Translations under genes and position numbers: made by a program
In this document: piece after piece, positions 54,166 through 63,859 of the stretch
Layout of the letters: each line of letters starts with the position of its first letter
Position numbering within the stretch: the stretch's first letter is position 1
NCBI RefSeq assembly: GCF_020166345.1
Contig: NZ_JAIUJS010000009.1
Coordinates: forward strand, 1 to 64,000
Direction: 5' to 3'
Length of the DNA stretch: 64,000 nucleotides
DNA from: Winogradskyella vincentii
Lineage (GTDB): Bacteria > Bacteroidota > Bacteroidia > Flavobacteriales > Flavobacteriaceae
The notes under the pieces: model-generated
Database searches by the model: none
Seen by the model: the letters and a program-made list of their open reading frames with translations, nothing else
What the model was told of the DNA's origin: nothing

Positions 54166-55197
54166 TTAAATTTTCTCGGCCTTAAGTTTAACAGGAGAAT
54201 TAGCTAAATACCAAGCAGTTGCGAAGACCAATTTCGTTCTCTTGGATAGCAATGGATAATTTATCTTTTCAGCCGTGTCGGTTGGTTTTGTGTAATCTTC
54301 ATGTTCACCGTTAAAGAAAAAGATAACTGGTATTCCTTTTAAAGCAAAATTGTAGTGATCAGACCGGTAATAATATCGGTTAGTATCTTTTTCTGCATTA
54401 AAAGTGTAGTCTATTTCAAGATTTGTAAAAGTAGAGTTGGCTGTCTGCGCTATAAAATGTAACTCAGTACTGATTCTATCTGAACCTATGAGATAAATGT
54501 AATCTTCCTTGTTTTTATGCACATCGTCAACCCGACCAATCATATCAATATTTAAGGTTGATACGGTATTTTCAATTGGGAAAATAGGATTATTGGTGTA
54601 ATATCTGGAGCCGTGTAGTCCAATTTCTTCAGCCGTAACGTGAAGAAAAACAATACTACGTTTAGGTCCATTCCCATCAATTGCAGCCTGCTTAAATGCT
54701 TCTGCCATTTCTAATACAGCTGCAGTACCTGATCCATTATCATCTGCTCCATTATATATTTGACCATCGATTATTCCTTCGTGGTCAGAATGTGCAGAAA
54801 TGTAAATATATTCATCAGGAAATTGAGACCCTTCAATAAATGCTATAATGTTTTGAGACGCTTTAACGTCCTCTGGTAAGACTTCTTCAGGAACTACTTG
54901 AAAATAATCTGGATGCGATTCTGGCGCCTTAATATTTTGCTGGGAATAATAAGATCTAATATAATTACAGACTTCATTATGTCCAGGTTCACCTGTCATT
55001 CGTCCCTCATACTTATCATCCGAAATTTCCTCGACGTGTAGTTTTAATTCCTCTTCAGTAATTGTGTTTAAGTACTTGTCAACGATTTCTTTATCATCAT
55101 AAGAAATACTATTCTTAAGGTTTTCAATTCTTTCGCTATGTCTAAGAGTAGAACATGAACCGACAAGAACCAATGCTGAGGCAAATAGTAATTTCAT
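54166..55197 (-). CDS. M28 family peptidase lipoprotein without PA domain
   Basis: 343 residues. SALVLVGSCSTLRHS is the lipobox region. The zinc domain is intact: YISAHSDHEG, YNGADDNGSGTAAVLE, HVTAEEIGLHGSRYY, NIDMIGR, RSDHYNFA. Alignment to the neighbour shows that the segment between the N-terminal helices and NIIAFIEGS has lost the PA domain. It looks like a tandem duplicate that shed this domain; substrate range may differ. Confidence 0.9.
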   Translation of the reverse strand: MKLLFASALVLVGSCSTLRHSERIENLKNSISYDDKEIVDKYLNTITEEELKLHVEEISDDKYEGRMTGEPGHNEVCNYIRSYYSQQNIKAPESHPDYFQVVPEEVLPEDVKASQNIIAFIEGSQFPDEYIYISAHSDHEGIIDGQIYNGADDNGSGTAAVLEMAEAFKQAAIDGNGPKRSIVFLHVTAEEIGLHGSRYYTNNPIFPIENTVSTLNIDMIGRVDDVHKNKEDYIYLIGSDRISTELHFIAQTANSTFTNLEIDYTFNAEKDTNRYYYRSDHYNFALKGIPVIFFFNGEHEDYTKPTDTAEKINYPLLSKRTKLVFATAWYLANSPVKLKAEKI

Positions 55198-55267
55198 AGA
55201 TAAATAACTGATTTGCGCAAAAATAAATTAAAAATTTTAATATATGTTAATAGAATTAAGTGGGTAA

Positions 55268-55603
55268 TTACAAATCTTCATCGATTTCTAAATCTTCGAG
55301 AATTTCTTTAGAATCTTCAAGATTTTCTTCTGCTCTTTGTTCTAATTGCTCAGTATCTCCTAATTCTGTGGTATTGAATACACCCTTGTAAATGGTTAAG
55401 GCCAATGAAATAATAACCAACAAAAATATGTATTGAATTGTTTTTGTTTTTGTATTCTGCTTTTTGGAAATAAATAATATCATTAAGCCACATAAAAACG
55501 CAACGATAATTGGTATAATGGCTAGATTTGAAAGTGGTGTTACAGCAAGAATGGTTGCTAATATTGCTGTAATAAAGCCAAGAACTATAAATACTTTTTT
55601 CAT
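55268..55603 (-). CDS. Small membrane protein with acidic tail, unknown function
   Basis: 111 residues. Three hydrophobic helices (FIVLGFITAILATILAV, IIPIIVAFLCGLMILFI, YIFLLVIISLALTIY) and a very acidic C terminus (EQRAEENLEDSKEILEDLEIDEDL). No family recognised. 3 nt after the DUF3108 gene. Confidence 0.65.
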   Translation of the reverse strand: MKKVFIVLGFITAILATILAVTPLSNLAIIPIIVAFLCGLMILFISKKQNTKTKTIQYIFLLVIISLALTIYKGVFNTTELGDTEQLEQRAEENLEDSKEILEDLEIDEDL

Positions 55604-55606
55604 GTT

Positions 55607-56386
55607 TTAATATTTTAAGCCTGATGCTGAATCAATTTTTAATTCACCGTTACCAACTGGTATTTTAAATTTGGCATAAACTGGTATTTTATTTTGATCT
55701 GCTGTTAACCAAATTAAATTAGAGTTACTACCTTTTAGAACATTGCCATTTAGCATTGAAATGGCCAATTTATAGCATTCTTTTCTACCAATATTTGTTG
55801 ATATAGTTTCTTTTGATACATAACGAACCGAAATTACAGTTTCTTCATTATCAAAAAGAACAGTAAGGTTTTGCTGATCGCCAGGATTTGCTTTATGAAT
55901 ATCCATGTTTCTTATACTATACAATGTTGTTACCAAGTCTTTTGTTGAAGGGCTTAATTTTAAAGTTTTATTGGTTTCCCAAATTGTTCCATCACCTCTT
56001 TTTTTCTTTCTGTTGCTTTGTACAGTATTTGTTTTATGACTGAATTTATATTGCATAAACTTATAATAGCCACCTTCACTAATATCTCTTTTATAAAGAT
56101 AAGGTGTCAAGGTTTTTGGATTTACATAGCTTTCATATAAATCTCTAATCTTAAAAAAATTGTCCCACTTTTTAAAAGTTGCAGCAGTACATTTAAGTCT
56201 AAGTAATGTGCTTTTTGAGGTTTTTACCTCGCTTGTTTCCATTTTAACTTGTGCTATATCAGTTAGTATTCCTGACATATTATAGGATGCTGTATATACC
56301 AATTTCTCACCTGAGGCAATGGTTTTGTTTTGGGCAAAACTTTGAAGTCCAATTACAAGCATAAAAGCAAAAAAATAATTTTTCAT
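55607..56386 (-). CDS. DUF3108 domain protein, exported
   Basis: 259 residues from the ATG at 56386, which gives a clean signal peptide (KNYFFAFMLVIGLQSFAQ). The longer frame from 56422 adds an unlikely MIIKSLLEKLKL. The body is a beta-rich DUF3108 fold (GEKLVYTASYNMSGILTDIAQVKM, later RKECYKLAISMLNGNVLKGS). Periplasmic, function unknown. It shares a transcript with the acidic-tail membrane protein. Confidence 0.82.
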   Translation of the reverse strand: MKNYFFAFMLVIGLQSFAQNKTIASGEKLVYTASYNMSGILTDIAQVKMETSEVKTSKSTLLRLKCTAATFKKWDNFFKIRDLYESYVNPKTLTPYLYKRDISEGGYYKFMQYKFSHKTNTVQSNRKKKRGDGTIWETNKTLKLSPSTKDLVTTLYSIRNMDIHKANPGDQQNLTVLFDNEETVISVRYVSKETISTNIGRKECYKLAISMLNGNVLKGSNSNLIWLTADQNKIPVYAKFKIPVGNGELKIDSASGLKY

Positions 56387-56519
56387 AAGTTTTAATTTCT
56401 CTAATAACGATTTTATAATCATTTATTGTGCCGAAAATACAATGCTTTGCTAAATGTTGCTAATTTAATTTTCAATTGATTTGCCATTTTGGTTTAATTG
56501 AAAAAACTAAAGAAAAATC

Positions 56520-56550
56520 TTTGGCTAGATAAAAAAGCGTTTTATATTTG
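56520..56550 (+). promoter_or_regulatory. Promoter of tRNA-Ser
   Basis: TTTG (56520-56523) and TATATTTG (56543-56550) with a 19-base spacer, 11 nt before the tRNA. Confidence 0.75.
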
Positions 56551-56561
56551 CATCCGCTATT

Positions 56562-56646
56562 GGAGAAATGGCAGAGTGGTCGAATGCACTGGTCTTGAAA
56601 ACCAGCGAGGGTCACACCTCCGGGGGTTCGAATCCCTCTTTCTCCG
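56562..56646 (+). tRNA. tRNA-Ser (TGA anticodon)
   Basis: 85 nt, class II with a long variable arm. The acceptor GGAGAAA/TTTCTCC is perfect, the anticodon stem CTGGT/ACCAG has loop CTTGAAA, and the T loop is TTCGAAT. Discriminator G, as expected for Ser. Confidence 0.94.
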
Positions 56647-56647
56647 C

Positions 56648-56684
56648 AAAACCCTTTTTAATCGTATGATTTTAAAGGGTTTTT
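56648..56684 (+). terminator. Terminator of tRNA-Ser
   Basis: AAACCCTTTTTAATC pairs with GATTTTAAAGGGTTT across GTAT, with a T-rich end. Confidence 0.75.
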
Positions 56685-56757
56685 AATTTTTGGAAATCTT
56701 TCAATAGCTGATTTAATATCAAGTTTTTTAGCGTTGATAGAACCCATATATTAATTG

Positions 56758-57798
56758 CTAAATCAGTGCAGTTTTTACTCTAACCGTTTCAATGCCTTCA
56801 ATTACTTCCTTAAGTAGCATCATTTCTGACTTCTTGTCTTTAAAAACATCTTGCATGTTTTTTACTATACCATATGGGATGTTTTTTAGTTCCAGTTGAG
56901 ATATCCAGAAATCTGATGTTTTTTGGGCTATGTACTGACTTATTTCGCTATTTAAGACTTCTCTTTTAGATAATCGCCGGGCATTGGTTTCAAACTTTTT
57001 AAATTCTATACCTGTGAGCGAACAAAAATTTTCAAATTGCTTATCGGATCCAATGGCCAAAACAAGTAGTTTACCATCCTTGGTAGTATACATATCTCCA
57101 TAAGGAGCAATGTTAGGATGCTGGGTTCCCATAGGTTGGGGAATATGGGCTTCCATCAACCAATTAGTGGCTTGATTTGCCAAAGATGCTAAAGCACTTT
57201 CATAAAGTGAAACTTTGATATGTTTTCCTTTACCTGTATTTAGCTTGTTAATAATTGCACACAGAATAGCTTCCTTTAAGTGGTGAGCGGCAAGTATGTC
57301 AATTAACGCAACTGGCATTTTTACCGGGTTTCTATTTGGTTCGCCATTCATATACATAAACCCGGTTTCTGCTTGTAGGACGACATCAAATGCAGGTCTC
57401 GATTCATTACCTCCAAATCCTGTAAGTTCTGCATAAATAAGGGATTGATTGTATTGTTTTAAGACATCATAATCCAATCTTAATTTTCTAGCTGTACTTG
57501 GTTTATAGTTAGTTATAACAATGTCGGCATTCTTAATGTGATTAATTAAAATTTCATAATCTACTTGATCTTTTGCATTGAGTAATATTCTTTCTTTCGA
57601 AAAATTTGCAGCGCTATAATATGCAGAAATAGAATTTTCTTTGGATTCTGTTGGGAGTTTCCAGGTTCTGGTAACATCTCCTTTAGTAAGTTTATTTTCT
57701 ATTTTAATAACCTTTGCGCCTAACTCTGCAAAGAAAGTACCAGTTAATGGACCAGCCAAAACGCTTGCTAGCTCAACTACTTTTAAGTTTTTAAACAT
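56758..57798 (-). CDS. CaiB/BaiF (class III) CoA-transferase
   Basis: 346 residues. NLKVVELASVLAGPLTGTFFAELGAKVIKIE is the N-terminal signature. The catalytic Asp is likely in VALIDILAAHHLKEAIL. ADIVITNYKPSTARKL and LIYAELTGFGG are typical. It moves CoA between carboxylic acids. It lies 89 nt after the molybdenum hydroxylase genes in the same direction, so a joint catabolic pathway is possible. Confidence 0.88.
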   Translation of the reverse strand: MFKNLKVVELASVLAGPLTGTFFAELGAKVIKIENKLTKGDVTRTWKLPTESKENSISAYYSAANFSKERILLNAKDQVDYEILINHIKNADIVITNYKPSTARKLRLDYDVLKQYNQSLIYAELTGFGGNESRPAFDVVLQAETGFMYMNGEPNRNPVKMPVALIDILAAHHLKEAILCAIINKLNTGKGKHIKVSLYESALASLANQATNWLMEAHIPQPMGTQHPNIAPYGDMYTTKDGKLLVLAIGSDKQFENFCSLTGIEFKKFETNARRLSKREVLNSEISQYIAQKTSDFWISQLELKNIPYGIVKNMQDVFKDKKSEMMLLKEVIEGIETVRVKTALI

Positions 57799-57887
57799 AT
57801 GATGATTTCTAAAAGAGCGTTTATTTTTTCTATAGGAGAATCATGATTGTTCAACGCATTCATAGGTTCTTCCTGTTATTTTTTACA

Positions 57888-60047
57888 TTAAACGCTTAAA
57901 TCTGTTTTCCGATTTTTAATGGATTTAATAAAAGGCTGTTTTAGCAAAATCTGTCCTGTTGCGGCCTTTATAGCATTTGCTAATGCACCGCCTGCTGGAG
58001 GAAGACCTGGTTCTCCAAGTCCGGTAGGAGATAGATCATTTTCAACAAAATGAGTCTCTACAATTGGAGTATCCTTCATGCTAATTAGACGGTAAGAACC
58101 AAAATTAAGATCTTGAGGTTTGCCGTTTTTAAAACTGAAATCACCATACATTGCATGTCCTATTCCATCAATTACACCGCCTTCTATTTGATTTTTGGCG
58201 CCTGTTGGGTTAATTACTATACCGCAATCAACAGCAACAGTTACTTTTTCTATGATTGGACGTCCGTTATTTAATGTTATATCTACAACTTCAGCTACAT
58301 GAGTATTATGACTGTAATATGCAGCAAATCCTTGATACGTGTTACCATTAGTTTTTCCCCAATTTCCTTTTTTGGCTGCTAGTTTTATGGTATCTGTCAT
58401 CCGTTTGGCAGAGTACTCTATAGACTTATCTTCTCCATCTTTTACATTTTTCAATAAATCAAGCCTTAACTGAACAGGATCTTTATTTATAGCATCTGCT
58501 ATTTCATCGAAAAAACTTTGTTCTGCAAAAGCGAGGAAATTAGTATATGGAGCACGCCAAGCACCTGTAGTGATTTTACTCTGAAAATTACCTGTTTCTA
58601 CTTTATAGTTTGCAATTGCTCCTGCTGGAAAGAAATTTGGTATAAGCCCATACATATTGGAGTTAATTGCAGCTTCTTTTAAATGGTATCCGGTGACTTC
58701 ACCACTTTTTATAGAAGCTTTAATTCTATACTTTATAGCAGGTCTGTAAATCCCAGCACCCATATCGTCCTCTCGGGAGTAAACTACCTTAACAGGCTTT
58801 TTGGTAATGTTTGATATCTCTGCTGCCTCTAGCACAAAATCACCATATAGTCGTCTTCCAAAACCACCTCCCATTCTAGTCATTTCTAAATGAACTTCCT
58901 CTGGATTTCTGTTTATTAAATCTGCTACGCGACGAGCAGTACCGGCTGGTGTTTGTATTGGTCCTACTAAATGAACTTTATCTTCGGATACATTCGCATA
59001 GAAGTTCATAGGTTCCATGCAATTATGAGGTAGAAAAGGTGATTGATAAGTGCGCTCAAGAATTTGATCAGCTTCGGCAAATGCCTTATCAATATTACCA
59101 TCTTCACGTCTTAAATCCAGATTCTTACTATTTAGTATAGCGTCTAACTCTTCATTATGTTGACTACTACTTTCTAAGTCATTACTACTAGACCAATTCA
59201 CATTAAGAGCTTTTTTGCCTTTCATTGCAGCCCATGTATTGGTTGCTAATACAGCAACTTTATCACCAAACTGAACAATTCTTTTAACACCATTTATGGA
59301 CTTCGCTTCCGTTTCATCAAATGAAATTAGCTTTTGTCCAAAAGCAGGTGGTCTGCTTACCGATGCAATTAGCATGCCTTCAGCAACATAATCAGAACCA
59401 AATAAAGGTTTACCGGTAATTATTTTATCTATGTCTACATTGATAGCACCCTTACCAATAATCTTATAATCTTTCGGAGATTTTAGCGTAACATTTTCAG
59501 GTACTTCTAATTGTGCTGCTTCATTTACAACATCACCATATCCTAATTTTTCACCATTTGAATTTTTAATGATACCATTAGATGCTGTGCAAGTACTTGC
59601 ATCAACACCCCATTTAGCTGCCGCGGCATTAACCAACATTTGCTTGGCAGTTGCACCCGTCTGTCTCAGGGCATCCCAGCCAAATCTAATGGATTGGCTA
59701 CCACCAGCTACTTGGCGCTGAAAATTTTTAGTATCTAAAGCTCCTTGTTCTACACTCACATGATCCCATGGTACGTCTAATTCTTCAGCGATTATCATTG
59801 GCATAGAGGTTTTTACGCCCTGACCAATTTCTGGGTTAGGTGAAAAAATAGTGACATAACCATTCTCAGCTATTTTTATAAAAGCATTAAAATCTTTAAA
59901 ATCTAATTTTGAAATATCAACAGGAGGTACAGTAGCTTCTTTACAAGAATTAAAAAAGTTAAATCCAATTAAGAGACCACCACTGGCCAGTGCAGAAGTA
60001 CGAATGAAATTTCGTCTGCTAAATGTGATTTTATCGTTAGTTTTCAT
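57888..60047 (-). CDS. Periplasmic molybdenum hydroxylase large subunit (IorB/xanthine dehydrogenase family)
   Basis: 719 residues. The N terminus has a Tat motif, SRRNFIRTSALASGGLL, and then FNSC, so it is exported folded and may be lipid-anchored. MTRMGGGFGRRLYGD and TGLGEPGLPPAGG (675-687, with the catalytic Glu E679) are Mo-cofactor-domain signatures of the aldehyde oxidase family. With the [2Fe-2S] subunit it oxidises N-heterocycles or aldehydes. The substrate is unknown. Confidence 0.9.
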   Translation of the reverse strand: MKTNDKITFSRRNFIRTSALASGGLLIGFNFFNSCKEATVPPVDISKLDFKDFNAFIKIAENGYVTIFSPNPEIGQGVKTSMPMIIAEELDVPWDHVSVEQGALDTKNFQRQVAGGSQSIRFGWDALRQTGATAKQMLVNAAAAKWGVDASTCTASNGIIKNSNGEKLGYGDVVNEAAQLEVPENVTLKSPKDYKIIGKGAINVDIDKIITGKPLFGSDYVAEGMLIASVSRPPAFGQKLISFDETEAKSINGVKRIVQFGDKVAVLATNTWAAMKGKKALNVNWSSSNDLESSSQHNEELDAILNSKNLDLRREDGNIDKAFAEADQILERTYQSPFLPHNCMEPMNFYANVSEDKVHLVGPIQTPAGTARRVADLINRNPEEVHLEMTRMGGGFGRRLYGDFVLEAAEISNITKKPVKVVYSREDDMGAGIYRPAIKYRIKASIKSGEVTGYHLKEAAINSNMYGLIPNFFPAGAIANYKVETGNFQSKITTGAWRAPYTNFLAFAEQSFFDEIADAINKDPVQLRLDLLKNVKDGEDKSIEYSAKRMTDTIKLAAKKGNWGKTNGNTYQGFAAYYSHNTHVAEVVDITLNNGRPIIEKVTVAVDCGIVINPTGAKNQIEGGVIDGIGHAMYGDFSFKNGKPQDLNFGSYRLISMKDTPIVETHFVENDLSPTGLGEPGLPPAGGALANAIKAATGQILLKQPFIKSIKNRKTDLSV

Positions 60048-60058
60048 AATAATTTAGC

Positions 60059-60520
60059 TTAAGACATTTTTTTTGCAGCTAAAGCAACCGCTTTTTCTAT
60101 TCTATTGTAACTAGCACATCTACACAAATTCGCATTCATTGCATTTCTAATCTCCTCTTTGTTAGGATTCGGATTTTGTTTTAAAAATGATGAAGCCGTC
60201 ATAATCTGACCTGCTTGGCAATAACCACATTGCGGTACATCTAATTCTTTCCATGCCTCTTGGACAGGATGTAATTTATCAGTTTCCAGCCCTTCAATTG
60301 TTGTAATTTCAGAACCCTCAAGTCTCGAAGCTGGCAACAAGCAACTTCTTGTAGCAACACCATTAACATGCACAGTACAAGTGCCGCATTGACCAATACC
60401 GCATCCGTATTTTGTACCAACTAAATTGATCTCATCTCGAAGTACCCATAATAATGGAGTATCATCATCTGAAGTAATGTTGTAGACCTTTCCATTTACT
60501 TTTAAACTATAGTTTGCCAT
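60059..60520 (-). CDS. Molybdenum hydroxylase [2Fe-2S] subunit (IorA-type)
   Basis: 153 residues. The plant-type cluster is bound by C40, C45, C48 and C60 (YGCGIGQCGTCTVHVNG), and the second cluster by C98, C101, C133 and C135 (PQCGYCQAGQ, LCRCASYNRI). All eight Cys are present. No signal peptide is seen, so it probably travels with the Tat-exported large subunit. 11 nt before that gene. Confidence 0.94.
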   Translation of the reverse strand: MANYSLKVNGKVYNITSDDDTPLLWVLRDEINLVGTKYGCGIGQCGTCTVHVNGVATRSCLLPASRLEGSEITTIEGLETDKLHPVQEAWKELDVPQCGYCQAGQIMTASSFLKQNPNPNKEEIRNAMNANLCRCASYNRIEKAVALAAKKMS

Positions 60521-60593
60521 AGATTTTGATATTTAGTTAAAGTTAAAAAATATTAGAATAGATATGTATAAATCTTTCAACATTAACAATAAA

Positions 60594-61094
60594 CTAATTG
60601 TTAGTGAGAAACTTGTGATTAAAATCTTTCAAGTTAATAACCTCAAAGTTTTTCAGTTTATATTTTGTTATAAAATCCTGTAAACAAGATTCTCTTACTA
60701 CAAAGAAAAGCTTTGGATTATTAGTAGCTATTTCTGTTAGTTTAAGAACTAGATTGTGAAAACCTTGATTTTTATTTATTTCTAAGGGTCCTATTTCATC
60801 AATAATAATAGTTTGGTTGCTATTACCTGAAGATAATTTGAGGACCAATTCAGCTACAGTTTCAAAACTTTTTTTATTGAATGAATACCTACCAATTATA
60901 AGTTCCTTTGATTCTGTTTCCATTGGTAGATAATTATTAGTTTCAATAATTTGAAACATTCTTTTGCCATTTACTATAGGAGTTAAAAACCCTTTGAGTT
61001 GAGGATTGATTTTTACCCATTTTTGAAGGCTGGTAGTTTTACCAATTCCTTTTTTGTCTGAAAGTATATAAATTTTAGGGTTATGCATTATCAT
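60594..61094 (-). CDS. P-loop nucleoside-triphosphatase (THEP1-like)
   Basis: 166 residues from the ATG at 61094; the ATG at 61088 is a possible alternative. Walker A is DKKGIGKTTSLQ, Walker B is TIIIDEIGPLEI, with a sensor-like LFFVVRESCLQDF. Similar to NTPase_1/THEP1. It overlaps the membrane gene upstream by 14 nt and lies just before the hydroxylase subunits, so a maturation or cofactor-loading role is possible. Confidence 0.78.
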   Translation of the reverse strand: MIMHNPKIYILSDKKGIGKTTSLQKWVKINPQLKGFLTPIVNGKRMFQIIETNNYLPMETESKELIIGRYSFNKKSFETVAELVLKLSSGNSNQTIIIDEIGPLEINKNQGFHNLVLKLTEIATNNPKLFFVVRESCLQDFITKYKLKNFEVINLKDFNHKFLTNN

Positions 61095-62088
61095 CAAAAT
61101 CGTAATAAAGGGAGAGGCTTAACCAGTTTATTGTAAATGACTTAGCTCTTTTCCAAATGTTTTTTTCATTCAAAGAAAGACTATTGGCAGCAGTGACATT
61201 TCTTCTAATTGAAGGCATTAACTCTATTATGTTATTTAGAGTTTCATTTTGTGATTTCTTTTTCTTTTTAGCCCATTTCTGAATTAAAATTTTAAATATG
61301 GGATTAAAAATAAATAGGAAAAAAATTATAGCACCCATTGTTCTCAATACTATATAAAGTGCGCTATTTAAGGAACCAGAAAACACAAATACCAGAACTG
61401 AAAAGAGTAGTAAAAATCCAATTAGATAAATTCTCCTTTTCTTGTGCTTACGTTTACTTAATCCATTGTCATTAAATTTGATTTCAGAACTATTGATTGT
61501 TTTTGCGTTTTCATAAACACGGTTTGGTAATCTAATAGCGATTAAGCCAATTACTATACCAATTACCAGGTAAAGTAATGCATATAGACCTAGAAACACC
61601 CATGGTAAATCCGAGATCCAATCCATATTTAATTTATCCTGAATTCCATTGAAGAATTCTTTAATAGATTCCCATAATCCAATTCCAAATATTATGGTTA
61701 AGGTGAGAATTTTTTGAAATGCTGATTCTAACAAAGCAATTGCTCCGAACATTGTGGTACTAAACTTGTTAACGCCAAAAGCAGCGTAAATACATGCACC
61801 TAATACCCCTTGAAATAAAACCGCAATGTATGCCATTGGCGGTGAATGTGGGCTTGCCGTAACTTTAATTAATACTACTAAAAATGTTGCTTTTAAAATT
61901 GCATTAAATTTATTGGGGCTGATGTATGCGAGATAGGTGATAATAAGAACCGCAAAACTTCCAAGGAATAATCCACTAAATGGTAACTTTAAAGCGTGTA
62001 TCAATCCGCCAAGCCCGCTCTCACTAACTGCCCATATAGCAGTGAGTTTTATATTGAATAAATATGGTTTATTTTGAAACTTAATCAT
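61081..62088 (-). CDS. Multi-pass membrane protein in the molybdenum hydroxylase cluster
   Basis: 335 residues, about seven membrane helices. The N-terminal half (AIWAVSESGLGGLIHALKLPFSGLFLGSFAVLI, then ASPHSPPMAYIAVLFQGVLGA) recalls small integral membrane substrate-binding folds. The C-terminal part ends with a soluble stretch. I do not recognise a family. The tight link to the P-loop NTPase (overlap) and to MocA and XdhC suggests a paired membrane/ATPase unit serving the hydroxylase. Confidence 0.65.
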   Translation of the reverse strand: MIKFQNKPYLFNIKLTAIWAVSESGLGGLIHALKLPFSGLFLGSFAVLIITYLAYISPNKFNAILKATFLVVLIKVTASPHSPPMAYIAVLFQGVLGACIYAAFGVNKFSTTMFGAIALLESAFQKILTLTIIFGIGLWESIKEFFNGIQDKLNMDWISDLPWVFLGLYALLYLVIGIVIGLIAIRLPNRVYENAKTINSSEIKFNDNGLSKRKHKKRRIYLIGFLLLFSVLVFVFSGSLNSALYIVLRTMGAIIFFLFIFNPIFKILIQKWAKKKKKSQNETLNNIIELMPSIRRNVTAANSLSLNEKNIWKRAKSFTINWLSLSLYYDFDDNA

Positions 62089-62099
62089 TAATCAACCAA

Positions 62100-62672
62100 T
62101 TAATTTTTATTCAGTAATTCATAATCATGTGGTGTGTCCACATCAAAAAGATTTACTGGCGTTTCTATAACTTGAACTAGTTGGTAATTCGAATTCAATA
62201 ATGACTTCGCTCCTGTATCACCTTTTAGATTTAATAGTTCAGAATAGAATTGACTGGGAAAAATGGCTGGGACGCCATTATGTTTTTCATATTTAGAAGC
62301 AATTATTTTATTGGGTTTTTTAATGCATAATTCAATTAATTCATTAAAATAATTTGAAGTGACAAGCGGTTGATCTCCAAGGGCGATTATTACTGAATCA
62401 TAATGTTGTAGTTCAGTTACACCTTTAATTATACTTGAGCTCAATCCTTTTTCAAATTCTTTATTTATAATAACACTTATATTTTTTGGTAAGTTAGGTC
62501 TAATCAAATTGGCATGTGCTCCTAAAACAACATGAACACTACTAGCACGAGATTTTAAACTATTATTAATAACCTGACCAAGCATAGTCGTATCTCCATG
62601 TTTTAAAAGTTGTTTTGGAGTGCCCATTCGCCTTGAATTCCCAGCAGCAAGTATAAGGATAGCAGTTTTCAA
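62100..62672 (-). CDS. MocA-like molybdenum cofactor nucleotidyltransferase
   Basis: 190 residues. ILAAGNSRRMGTPKQLL is the nucleotide/metal motif, VIIALGDQPLVTSNYF the GDxP motif, and NGVPAIFPSQFY the substrate loop. It makes the dinucleotide form (MCD) of the molybdenum cofactor needed by this hydroxylase class. The start overlaps XdhC by 4 nt. Confidence 0.9.
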   Translation of the reverse strand: MKTAILILAAGNSRRMGTPKQLLKHGDTTMLGQVINNSLKSRASSVHVVLGAHANLIRPNLPKNISVIINKEFEKGLSSSIIKGVTELQHYDSVIIALGDQPLVTSNYFNELIELCIKKPNKIIASKYEKHNGVPAIFPSQFYSELLNLKGDTGAKSLLNSNYQLVQVIETPVNLFDVDTPHDYELLNKN

Positions 62673-63691
62673 TTAGTTCTTTTATTTGATCTCTGATTTA
62701 ATTCTCTTAAAGAAACTGTTTCTTTTTTTCTAACTACAGACATAATTTCTGATAATATCGATAGCGCAATTTCTTCAGGAGTAATGGCTCCAATATTTAA
62801 ACCAGCTGGGCTATAAATTGAATCCAAATAATCTAAGTTGAGGTCAGAAGAATAATTGAATAAATCGTTTTTTAATTGTTCTCGCCTCTTAGCAGACCCT
62901 AAAACTCCTAAATACATAATCTCTTCTTTTTGCAACCTTACTAAATACTTAAGATCTAATGCATAATTGTGTGTCATTAATACTATTGCAGTGTCTTTGT
63001 CAATTTTCACATTTAAAAGCTCAGGTTCTTGTGAATCAACAGAATGCGCACCAGGAAAATCTTTTAACTCTTTTGGGTCTTTCACAGAAGTGATTACATC
63101 TACCACCCAGCCTAACAGGTTGGCCATTTCACATAATTTAACTGCATCATGTTCACCACCGATAATTAAAAGTTTAAAGCAAGGATTTAAAATCTGCGAA
63201 AAGAGTTTTAAGCCATCCTGATTTTTAGGATTAAATTCTTTTGAAAATGTGAAGCTTTTTTTACCAAAATAAATGGTGCTTCCAAATTGGCCAATAATGT
63301 CATCGCCAATTTCAAATTGTGATTCTATTTTATAATTCTCTCGTCTATTTAAGACATCTTCAAAATTATCAAACAACGAATCTGAAACGTTAAAAGGCTC
63401 AATTAATATATGCAAAACTCCTTCACAGCCTAAGCGATAGCGACCATCATAAGAGATAACTTTTGGTTTTCCGTTATCAAATACTGATGAAGCTCTTCGT
63501 TTAATTTCATTTTCAACGCAACCACCACTCACAGCACCAATCATAACTCCATTTTCACAAATGAGCATTCTTACTCCGGGTTTTCTATAAGACGAACCCG
63601 TAAGGTGCACTACTGTTGCTAAGACACATTTAATTCCTAATTGTTGATTTATACGTGCTTTTTGAATAATATTAATTAATTCATGAGTCAT
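62669..63691 (-). CDS. XdhC/CoxI family maturation protein
   Basis: 340 residues. LTGSSYRKPGVRMLICENGVMIGAVSGGCVENEI is the XdhC N-terminal signature. The C-terminal Rossmann part has LLIIGGEHDAVKLCEMANLLGW and later LGVLGSAKRREQLKND. XdhC proteins bind Mo cofactor, aid its sulfuration and insert it into the hydroxylase. First gene of the unit running down to the large subunit. Confidence 0.92.
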   Translation of the reverse strand: MTHELINIIQKARINQQLGIKCVLATVVHLTGSSYRKPGVRMLICENGVMIGAVSGGCVENEIKRRASSVFDNGKPKVISYDGRYRLGCEGVLHILIEPFNVSDSLFDNFEDVLNRRENYKIESQFEIGDDIIGQFGSTIYFGKKSFTFSKEFNPKNQDGLKLFSQILNPCFKLLIIGGEHDAVKLCEMANLLGWVVDVITSVKDPKELKDFPGAHSVDSQEPELLNVKIDKDTAIVLMTHNYALDLKYLVRLQKEEIMYLGVLGSAKRREQLKNDLFNYSSDLNLDYLDSIYSPAGLNIGAITPEEIALSILSEIMSVVRKKETVSLRELNQRSNKRTN

Positions 63692-63859
63692 GAAAAATGA
63701 TAATTTTTAAGTTAGTTAATTTATAAAAAAGAAATGGTAATTATGGATTCAATAATTAATTAATATTCATTTATATGGACATGGCTAAAGTGAGCAAAAT
63801 CATTTCTCTAAAATCTAATTATCCATAGTTTTAAGGTGTTAATATTAACTAGTTGTAAC

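Noticed and set aside
56498-56686. A 62-residue plus-strand frame over tRNA-Ser.
   Set aside because: It reads through the whole tRNA and its terminator; no protein-like features.
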